From NCBI GenBank assembly GCA_043746635.1, contig JAYTQQ010000094.1:1-28044 (forward strand): a stretch of 28,044 nt of DNA, read 5' to 3'. This stretch comes from JAYTQQ01 sp043746635. GTDB lineage: Bacteria > Bdellovibrionota > Bdellovibrionia > Bdellovibrionales > JAMPXM01. Made by a program: the position numbers and the translations under genes. The notes beneath the pieces are model-generated. The model had not been told where the DNA came from, made no database searches, and worked only from the letters and a program-made list of their open reading frames with translations. Positions 22,294 through 28,044 of the stretch are shown in pieces. The stretch's first letter is position 1. The number at the start of each line of letters is the position of its first letter.

Positions 22294-22440
22294 TCAGACT
22301 TTCATTTTCGAAGTGAGACACTCGTAAAGCCTATCGTCTCCGAGTTCGTTCAAGCGGTCTTTAAAGGCAACAGCTTGGCCTTGATCGTTAATCGTCCAAG
22401 AGATGACAAGCTTGCCATCTTTGTCGAATAAAGAGATCAT
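22294..22440 (-). CDS. Small 48-aa protein coupled to the HIT gene
   Basis: The ATG at 22440 overlaps the HIT stop by four bases (ATGA) on the - strand, the same coupling as between HIT and the gene before it. The product begins MISLFDKDGKLVISWTINDQ and ends LYECLTSKMKV; it has a beta-hairpin-like first half and no membrane segment. I recognise no family. The T-rich stretch after its stop could help end transcription. Confidence 0.6.
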   Translation of the reverse strand: MISLFDKDGKLVISWTINDQGQAVAFKDRLNELGDDRLYECLTSKMKV

Positions 22441-22886
22441 CGAAAACCCTTCGCCATAAAAAAAGAACGTGCGTTCGCAGAAATCTTTTGAATATCGTCA
22501 AAATCAGCCTTTTTACCGAGCCGATTTTCGTAAAGGTAAATATCCCACATTTCTCGAGGCGTTTCGGAAAATCTCGGAACAGCGTGAAAATGCAAATGCG
22601 GAGTTACATCACCGATTCGAAATAAGTACGTGTGCTCAGCGCCTAAATTTTTTTCTAGAAACTGAGAAATGCGAAGGTTCCAAATTCCGACGACCAAGGC
22701 CTCGGCTTCGGTCATTTCTGAAGGAGTTACGATATGGCGTTTGAGTTCAATAATCAAATGACCATAGTGAGGATGTTTTGATTCCGAAAAGGGAAAGTGC
22801 GCGATGAAGATGAGATCATCTTGAAAAATCACGCCCCCCGGAAGCGCTTCGAGCGATCTATGTTTCTCGCATACTCCACAGCTCAT
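22437..22886 (-). CDS. HIT family protein (histidine triad)
   Basis: HIT proteins hydrolyse or transfer nucleotidyl groups in the cytosol. The 149-residue protein has the triad H-x-H-x-H in TPHLHFHAVPRF and an upstream HIT-fold region (FIAHFPFSESKHPHYGHLII). An N-terminal CGVCEKH could bind zinc, as in several HIT subfamilies. The start overlaps the metallopeptidase stop by four bases (ATGA) and AGGA lies eight bases upstream. Substrate unknown. Confidence 0.9.
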   Translation of the reverse strand: MSCGVCEKHRSLEALPGGVIFQDDLIFIAHFPFSESKHPHYGHLIIELKRHIVTPSEMTEAEALVVGIWNLRISQFLEKNLGAEHTYLFRIGDVTPHLHFHAVPRFSETPREMWDIYLYENRLGKKADFDDIQKISANARSFFMAKGFR

Positions 22887-25759
22887 AGTAAAAATCCTAA
22901 GAAAGGAGTAAAGCCGTAGCTCGCTTGATTATCGAAGCCGTAATAGAGGCCCAGTGTAAACGTCACTGGAATTTGGTAAAAGACTGTCGTATCTGCTTTA
23001 AGTTCAAGACCACTGCCGACAAAATAATGTCCGGGCGATACAGCATTGTACGCTAAATTGTTTTTTGAATAATAAGCTCCATCAACGGTTGCGGCATCGA
23101 CGAATAGTGCGCCGTAATATTTTTGAAAGAACAATGGCTTTATATCATAGCCGTCGTAAGCATTTCGAATTGGAAAGCGATATTCAAGATTTCCGGAGTA
23201 GAGACTTCGACCGATCAATGCACCATAGGGGTAGCCGCGCAGAACAAAGCTCGAATCTAAAACATTTTGCTGGTAGACCGCAGATGAAGTCGTTCGACCG
23301 AGCAAGAGGTGATCTAACCTCGGAGCGTAGTAGAGATTTAAAAATCCCGCGAGAACATTGTGCTTTGGTAAAAATCCAGAGAGAAAATAACTTCCGGCGA
23401 ATCTCAACTCATCGTAGTTCACGTTGCTAATGCGCGGAAGATAAGAATTGTAGGCAAAGTAAGCGGTACCACCTTGTTCGGGAGAAATCTGAAATCCTCT
23501 CTTCGAAGTATTCATGTAATTGAAAAAAACTCCGGGCCCATTGGCGGTGAGATTTTCTCCGGGGTAAGTAGTTTCGTAATAATTCCAGCCGGCGCCCATG
23601 GTATATTTATTGCTAAGGCCAGGAATGAAGCTGGTGAAATACGGATTCACGAGGATGCTCTGACGAACTTCATTCACCGCGTAAATAAATTCATTGTAGT
23701 CGTACAAATTCAAAGTGAGCGGAGTCGAAATGGTACTGTTGGTGTAGGTTGCAAAGATACTTGGCTTGTGACTGAGAGTATCGTAACTCGCAAGCAACGA
23801 ATAAGCGTGGTGCCCCACCGGATCACTCGCGGTCGTGCTCGCTGAAAAGTAACTTCCGCCAGGGAGAAAATAGAAATAAGGAAGCCAGTAACGAGGATAC
23901 AAATACGACCAAGGAGAATACTCTTCGACTTCTTTATCGACGTGAACTTCGGGTGGCGTATGCTTCTTCCAGTGATTGCCCAGCAGCGGACGAATTTGCG
24001 GAAGTTTCTCTGGCTGATTCTGCCAAACTTCAGGATTCACGGCTTCAACATTTTGCCCGGTTCCTGAAATAACCGTAACGAGAAGTTCATCGAGACCCGA
24101 ATCAATTTCGGCAGAGCTAGCACCCGTCACAACATTCGTGATTGGTTTTGCCGACGAGAGATCTTCGCTCGCCATATAAATATTAGCAACGCCTGATTTT
24201 TCAGATTCAAAGACAAGACCTTCACGGGTCATCTTTGCAAAATGCATCGGCGAATAATCTGGCAACAAATCTTTGACCGTATGAGTTTGCAAATTGAGGA
24301 TTCGCAAAACTTCGCGACCGACGGTGTTGCGTTCGCTCAATACGATTTCATTTTTGTTTAAAAATTCGGGGCGTGAAAGGCGAATCTGGATGTCGGGAGC
24401 GTAGAGAACTTCAAAGCCCGAGCCATCTCGTTTAATCTTTGCAAGCCTGGTGTAGCCCGTATCGAGTTGGATGAAGCAAATCTCGTTTCCGTCGGGTGAA
24501 ACGCTTGGCTCGCGCGCGCGGAGGCCATGCGTGAGACGATCCTTTTTCTTTAGAGATAAATTGTATGTATAAAGATCCGAAAAATGGTTGTAGTGGCTAT
24601 TCATATCGAGCGCATCGTAAACAAATTCATTTGAGTTGCCGAGCCAACTGACCCGAGCCGTTCCGGCTCCTTCAACGATTTTGACAGGTTCGATGTCGCT
24701 AAAACTTTCGCTCGCAACGTTTCTCTCACGAAGTTCGATGAAGCCTTCGGCGTCTTCATTATGGGTGACAAGAAGAAGCTTCATCCGATCCGGACTCATC
24801 GCAGGGCTATTCGTATCAAAACCCATTTGTTTCACAAATTTCTTTGAGTGAAAATCAGATCCAGCTTGAATTTTAGCTCGTTGCGCGTGAGCTCCAGAGC
24901 CGATACGTTTGTAAGCATCGTCGAGAAGCGTTTGAAAATCTTTATTCATCTCGTCTGCAATAGGGCCCGAAAGAAAAAACGGAAAACGCCTTGAATAGCG
25001 ATCATTCAATCGACCAATAATGCTGGCATCTTTGCCTCGCACAATTTCGTCCCACAAAATAGAACCCATGAGATAGGGACGTGAACCGAATGGCCAATAT
25101 GGGATACCGACTTCGTTGATGCGTGATATATTTTCTTTTTCAAGCAGGCCATCGAGTGAAAGGGCGCGAAGCTGCGACGTAAAGTTAGGCGACCGTAATC
25201 TGCCAAAATCGGAGTATTCTGTTTCTTCTTCAACGGCGAGGCCTTCGAGGTACCAACGGGGCAAAAACATATTCGGTCTCACGAGATTTCCGAAGACGTA
25301 GCGGAGCGGGGCAAAAACTCCGTGCGCGGGTTCGAAGTTAAGAATGTGGGTAAACTCATGCATGAGAAGTTCGCGTCCCCAATTTCCGTAGTCGGCGACG
25401 GGTTCACTTGGGCCGGGCAAAGCACCGAAAGCGGTGATCATCGGGTAGGGAATTCCCACGGCGGATCCATTGGCTTGATCGCTGACATCATCAATGTAGA
25501 TGATGGTTTTACTGGGCGCCTCTTTATTAAACTTTTCGATCATCGTAGCATAAGCTTCTTCGGCATAGTCTGCGTAAAGTTCTGCAATGAGTCGATGCCG
25601 TGAGTCAAAGATGATTCGAAAATGCGAAGTCTCAAGAGTGTTAAAGTGAATTTTTGGATCGGCCACCTGTGGGAAAGCAGACAATGAGAAGAGAAACAGC
25701 AACAAGAAACTTAACTGGCGGGATGCTAGTTGCAAAAAAAACTCACTCCTAAAACTCAT
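22883..25759 (-). CDS. Secreted metallopeptidase / TolB-like propeller / Omp85-like barrel fusion
   Basis: The 958-residue protein has a signal peptide (hydrophobic LSFLLLFLFSLSAFPQ, about 16-31). Residues 40-290 are a gluzincin-type metallopeptidase: zinc site HEFTH (H134, E135, H138) and the downstream ligand E172 in WYLEGLAVEEE. Residues about 300-620 contain propeller-type repeats (MSPDRMKLLLVTHNED, VSPDGNEICFIQLD), as in TolB/DPP-like proteins. From about 640 to the end runs a beta-barrel with FVLRGYPYGALIGRSLYSG and NLEYRFPI, the signature of Omp85/BamA-type surface antigens, ending in GFLL. It likely spans the outer membrane with periplasmic domains. The start at 25759 has GGAG only three bases upstream; an inner TTG behind AGGAG is possible. 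It heads an operon with HIT and the 48-aa gene. Confidence 0.88.
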   Translation of the reverse strand: MSFRSEFFLQLASRQLSFLLLFLFSLSAFPQVADPKIHFNTLETSHFRIIFDSRHRLIAELYADYAEEAYATMIEKFNKEAPSKTIIYIDDVSDQANGSAVGIPYPMITAFGALPGPSEPVADYGNWGRELLMHEFTHILNFEPAHGVFAPLRYVFGNLVRPNMFLPRWYLEGLAVEEETEYSDFGRLRSPNFTSQLRALSLDGLLEKENISRINEVGIPYWPFGSRPYLMGSILWDEIVRGKDASIIGRLNDRYSRRFPFFLSGPIADEMNKDFQTLLDDAYKRIGSGAHAQRAKIQAGSDFHSKKFVKQMGFDTNSPAMSPDRMKLLLVTHNEDAEGFIELRERNVASESFSDIEPVKIVEGAGTARVSWLGNSNEFVYDALDMNSHYNHFSDLYTYNLSLKKKDRLTHGLRAREPSVSPDGNEICFIQLDTGYTRLAKIKRDGSGFEVLYAPDIQIRLSRPEFLNKNEIVLSERNTVGREVLRILNLQTHTVKDLLPDYSPMHFAKMTREGLVFESEKSGVANIYMASEDLSSAKPITNVVTGASSAEIDSGLDELLVTVISGTGQNVEAVNPEVWQNQPEKLPQIRPLLGNHWKKHTPPEVHVDKEVEEYSPWSYLYPRYWLPYFYFLPGGSYFSASTTASDPVGHHAYSLLASYDTLSHKPSIFATYTNSTISTPLTLNLYDYNEFIYAVNEVRQSILVNPYFTSFIPGLSNKYTMGAGWNYYETTYPGENLTANGPGVFFNYMNTSKRGFQISPEQGGTAYFAYNSYLPRISNVNYDELRFAGSYFLSGFLPKHNVLAGFLNLYYAPRLDHLLLGRTTSSAVYQQNVLDSSFVLRGYPYGALIGRSLYSGNLEYRFPIRNAYDGYDIKPLFFQKYYGALFVDAATVDGAYYSKNNLAYNAVSPGHYFVGSGLELKADTTVFYQIPVTFTLGLYYGFDNQASYGFTPFLGFLL

Positions 25760-25818
25760 TCACTCCGCCAATCTGTTCGCACACATTTTTTGTAGTCATT
25801 AAAAGCTTGAGCATTCCA

Positions 25819-25848
25819 TTGACAAACGTGAGCAATTTTCTAAAGAAT
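25819..25848 (+). promoter_or_regulatory. Sigma-70-type promoter for pal operon
   Basis: TTGACA (25819-25824), 18 bases, AAGAAT (25843-25848), in the divergent gap between the metallopeptidase and pal. The start would be near 25855 and the leader about 80 bases, with AAGGAG before the pal ATG. Confidence 0.5.
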
Positions 25849-25937
25849 AGTGTTCAATTGAATCGCTCTTGAAAAATCTAAGTATCACATTATGAGCTTA
25901 GAAATTTCAAACACAATAGATCAAAAAAGGAGTATCT

Positions 25938-26483
25938 ATGTTCTGCTCTTCGGTTTTAAATTCGGCGCGAAAATTCTCAATGCTCGCAGTTGTTGCTTCG
26001 GCACTTGTTCTCTCAAGCTGTAGCCACAAAAACGACGTCAAATCTGACGATTCAAATGCGGCCGCTGCAGGAAAAGCCGGAGAAAATGGCGGAGTGACAG
26101 ATAAACCAATCAACTTTGACCCTCAAGGAAGCGACAGCGGAAAAATAGATGGTCTCCACACCATTTATTTCGATTACGATAAAGCTGGTTTAACTTCTGA
26201 AGCAAAAAAACTCATGGCCGAAAACATCGACTGGATGAAAAAGAACGGCAAATCGACCATTCAAGTAGAAGGTCATACCGACGAGCGCGGATCGGTTGAG
26301 TACAATTTAGCATTGGGTGACCGCAGAGCAAAGGCGGTTCGTAAATATTTGGTTGATTCTGGTATCGATGGCAAAAGATTAAAAGTCATCAGCTACGGAA
26401 AAGAAAAACCAATGGTGACTGGCGATACTGAATCTGCGTATTCAAAAAATCGCAGAGCTAATTTCGTTCCACTTTCAGAGTAA
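25938..26483 (+). CDS. pal: Peptidoglycan-associated lipoprotein Pal
   Basis: Pal is an outer-membrane lipoprotein that binds peptidoglycan and links the outer membrane to the wall as part of Tol-Pal. The 181-residue protein has a lipoprotein signal with lipobox LSSC (C28), a Ser/Asp-rich linker to about 70, and a full OmpA-like domain. It has TIYFDYDKAGLTSEAK (75-90), GHTDERGSVEYNLALGDRR (112-130) with the peptidoglycan-binding D115 and R129, and YSKNRRANF (168-176). The tolQRAB genes are not in the window, but the next two genes encode a DUF4398 lipoprotein and CpoB, so this is a Pal-side block. It has AAAAGGAG before the ATG. Confidence 0.96.
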   Translation: MFCSSVLNSARKFSMLAVVASALVLSSCSHKNDVKSDDSNAAAAGKAGENGGVTDKPINFDPQGSDSGKIDGLHTIYFDYDKAGLTSEAKKLMAENIDWMKKNGKSTIQVEGHTDERGSVEYNLALGDRRAKAVRKYLVDSGIDGKRLKVISYGKEKPMVTGDTESAYSKNRRANFVPLSE

Positions 26484-26494
26484 GCTCAAGGTTT

Positions 26495-26806
26495 ATGAGA
26501 AGCTCGGCAAGACAAATCTTTCTTTTTTTAAGTTTGGCTTGCTTGAGCTCGTGTATTTCTAATATTCCAGTTTCAGACTATTCAGTTGCGCGCTCCGCTT
26601 GGGAATCTGCTAAAGAAGCGGGAGCTGCTCGCCTTGCACCGAGTGTGTGGTATCGAGCCGATCAAGCTTATAAAAGAGGGCAAAAGTTATTTTCCGAGCG
26701 TGACTATAGTGGTGCACGTGATTCTTTTGAAGAGGCTCGTTTTTATTCTGAGAAAGCAGAGAATACTGCAAGACTCACATCTCCTGAAGGGGGGGCAATG
26801 CCATGA
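26495..26806 (+). CDS. DUF4398-like lipoprotein
   Basis: The 103-residue protein has a lipoprotein signal with lipobox CLSSC (C20). The mature part is a helical DUF4398-like region: a SVARSAWESAKEAGAARLAPS helix, then AYKRGQKLFSERDYSGARDSFEEARF. It resembles a helical-hairpin periplasmic lipoprotein. It starts 12 bases after pal and overlaps the cpoB start by four bases, so it is co-translated with both. The function is unknown; the position suggests a Tol-Pal-linked role. Confidence 0.8.
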   Translation: MRSSARQIFLFLSLACLSSCISNIPVSDYSVARSAWESAKEAGAARLAPSVWYRADQAYKRGQKLFSERDYSGARDSFEEARFYSEKAENTARLTSPEGGAMP

Positions 26807-27477
26807 AAAATTTATTATATGCTATCTTGATTGGGGTTCTTTTTCAAGGTTGTCTCGACACAAGAGATTCGGCAAAAGATGTTGAGGAAAAGCAGCAGAT
26901 TCAAAAACAAGTTGGCAGCCTTCAGCGAAGCACCGCTGATGTGAATTCTAAATTTCAAGAAACCGATGATTCGCTCAGTAAGCTTTCTGCGAGAGTTGAT
27001 GTGCTCGATAATCACCTAGGCAAGCAAGATGAAAAAGTTGAGAAATCGATGCTGCCTCGCGATCAAAAGATCAAAGAACTCACCGAAAAGCTGAATGTCC
27101 ACCAAGAGGTGATGACGAAGCTCGATACGCAAATTACCGCTCTTCAGAATCAGGTGAATCAAATGACTGAGGAGATGAAAAGGGCTCCGCCGGCAGCTTC
27201 GGCTAAATCCGAAGGTGGAGAAAAAGGTGACTATAAAATCGCTGAAGATTATTTTGATAAAAAGCAGTGGCAAGATGCCGCCATCACGTTTGAGAAATAC
27301 CGTAAGCAAAACCCCAAAGGAAAACATGCCGCCGAAGCGCTTTATAAAATTGGCGTAAGCTTTCAAGAGCTTGGTTCTAAAGACGAAGCAAAGGTTTTTT
27401 ATAAAGATGTCATGAGCCAATATCCCAATTCGACAGATGCTAAGAAGGCTTCGACCCGTTTAAAAGGTATCAAGTAG
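26803..27477 (+). CDS. cpoB: CpoB (YbgF)-like TPR protein, lipidated
   Basis: CpoB coordinates outer-membrane constriction and peptidoglycan synthesis with Tol-Pal at division. The 224-residue protein has an N-terminal coiled coil (about 27-127, Gln/Lys/Glu-rich), an Ala/Pro linker, and a C-terminal TPR domain (143-224: DYFDKKQWQDAAITFEKY, ALYKIGVSFQELGSKDEA, SQYPNSTDAKKA). E. coli CpoB is soluble periplasmic, but this one has a lipobox, LFQGC (C17), so it is probably membrane-anchored. A G-rich ribosome site precedes ATG 26803. Confidence 0.9.
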   Translation: MKNLLYAILIGVLFQGCLDTRDSAKDVEEKQQIQKQVGSLQRSTADVNSKFQETDDSLSKLSARVDVLDNHLGKQDEKVEKSMLPRDQKIKELTEKLNVHQEVMTKLDTQITALQNQVNQMTEEMKRAPPAASAKSEGGEKGDYKIAEDYFDKKQWQDAAITFEKYRKQNPKGKHAAEALYKIGVSFQELGSKDEAKVFYKDVMSQYPNSTDAKKASTRLKGIK

Positions 27478-27510
27478 CCTTGTCGGCGGGACTTATGCTA
27501 GAGTCCTTCC

Positions 27511-28044
27511 ATGCCTACCTATAAAAATGTGTTAGCGATCGAGACGAGCTGTGATGATACTTCGGTTGCCGTCGTATCTCACGATGGCTTCGTACTCGCG
27601 CAAAAATCAGCTGATCAAAATCTAGCTCATGAAAAGTTTGGTGGAGTCGTTCCCGAAATTGCCTGCCGCAACCACACATTTAATCTTCTGCCGCTTGTTG
27701 ATGAAGTCTTAAAAGAAGCGAAGCTCGAACTCGCTGACATAGAAAGTCTCGCGGTGACGAGTGAACCTGGCCTCATCGGTTCTTTACTCGTGGGTCTCGT
27801 CTCTGCCAAAGCCCTTGCACTCGTTCGCGGCATTCCTTTTGTTGGAGTCAATCACCTCGAAGGACACCTCCTCGCACCTTTCTTGAAAGATGCTGGCTAT
27901 GCGCCCCCCGTTGGATTTACTTATCCGTACGTGGCTCTTGCGATCAGCGGTGGGCATACATCACTCTACTTCGTGAAAAATTTCGGCGAGTACGAAGTTC
28001 TAGGCGCCACACGTGACGATGCCGCCGGTGAAGCCTTTGATAAG
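27511..28044 (+). CDS. tsaD: tRNA threonylcarbamoyladenosine synthase subunit TsaD (5' part)
   Basis: TsaD with TsaB and TsaE attaches threonylcarbamoyl to A37 of ANN-reading tRNAs. Only the first 178 residues lie in the window; the frame is open at its end. Diagnostic motifs are AIETSCDDTSVAV (9-21), the metal-binding H115 and H119 in NHLEGH, SGGHTSL (146-152) and DDAAGEAFDK at the window edge. The segment VTSEPGLIGSL has Glu where most family members have Gly (-GPGL-), a small oddity that may be a lineage trait. The ATG at 27511 lies 33 bases after cpoB. Confidence 0.95.
   Translation, partial: MPTYKNVLAIETSCDDTSVAVVSHDGFVLAQKSADQNLAHEKFGGVVPEIACRNHTFNLLPLVDEVLKEAKLELADIESLAVTSEPGLIGSLLVGLVSAKALALVRGIPFVGVNHLEGHLLAPFLKDAGYAPPVGFTYPYVALAISGGHTSLYFVKNFGEYEVLGATRDDAAGEAFDK

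Noticed and set aside
23474..23845. A 123-aa + strand frame inside the metallopeptidase gene, and similar long antisense frames such as 11163-11495
   Set aside because: They lie wholly opposite well-supported genes, lack ribosome sites and show no protein-like pattern.
1..28044. Search for insertion sequences, CRISPR arrays, integrases, tRNA or rRNA genes
   Set aside because: None was found; gene order and composition look continuous with no transfer signs.

Overview
The window is about 28 kb of compact, AT-leaning Gram-negative chromosome with no mobile element, CRISPR array, tRNA or rRNA that I can see. The flagellin and FlaG-FliD-FliS set, the Pal / DUF4398 lipoprotein / lipidated CpoB block, the many lipoproteins and the frequent TTG/GTG starts together suggest a polar-flagellated delta-type bacterium of the Bdellovibrionota (Bdellovibrio-like). 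That assignment is inference from gene content, not from a marker comparison.

Region 1 (1-4449, + strand) holds the late flagellar filament genes: an unusual CTAG- and repeat-rich spacer, a compact flagellin (fliC), flaG, fliD, fliS and a FliT/FlgN-like chaperone candidate. Sites of the form TAAR-N16-NCCGAWA, resembling FliA (sigma-28) promoters, precede fliC, flaG and fliS. The flaG start lies where the transcript should begin.

Region 2 (4450-15115, + strand) looks like one long transcription unit with overlapping or nearly touching genes. It starts at a textbook sigma-54 promoter (TGGCAC-N5-TTGCT) with a strong dyad about 100 bp upstream. It encodes a TPR protein, a short protein resembling only the N-terminal part of Maf flagellin glycosyltransferases, two family-9 glycosyltransferases with long C-terminal extensions, a 56-aa protein between them, and an unknown 206-aa protein. 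My reading is a flagellin or surface glycosylation module. It runs on into a histidine kinase with a degenerate receiver and a Cys-containing PAS domain, a single-domain response regulator, a degenerate PilZ-like protein, and the housekeeping genes rsmD, coaD and an aspartate-type aminotransferase.

Region 3 (15116-21025, + strand) has a four-gene envelope operon behind a possible second sigma-54 site: two lipoproteins, a predicted outer-membrane barrel and a small membrane protein, none of known function. A sigma-70-type promoter then precedes a DUF2802-like anchored coiled-coil protein and a small beta-rich protein, followed by a MscS channel.

Region 4 (21044-25759, - strand) carries an unknown 172-aa protein, an SSB lacking the canonical acidic tail, a 48-aa protein coupled to a HIT-family protein, and a 958-aa secreted protein joining a gluzincin metallopeptidase, a TolB-like propeller and an Omp85-like barrel.

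Region 5 (25760-28044, + strand), divergent from it, carries pal, a DUF4398 lipoprotein, a lipidated CpoB and the 5' part of tsaD, which runs off the window.
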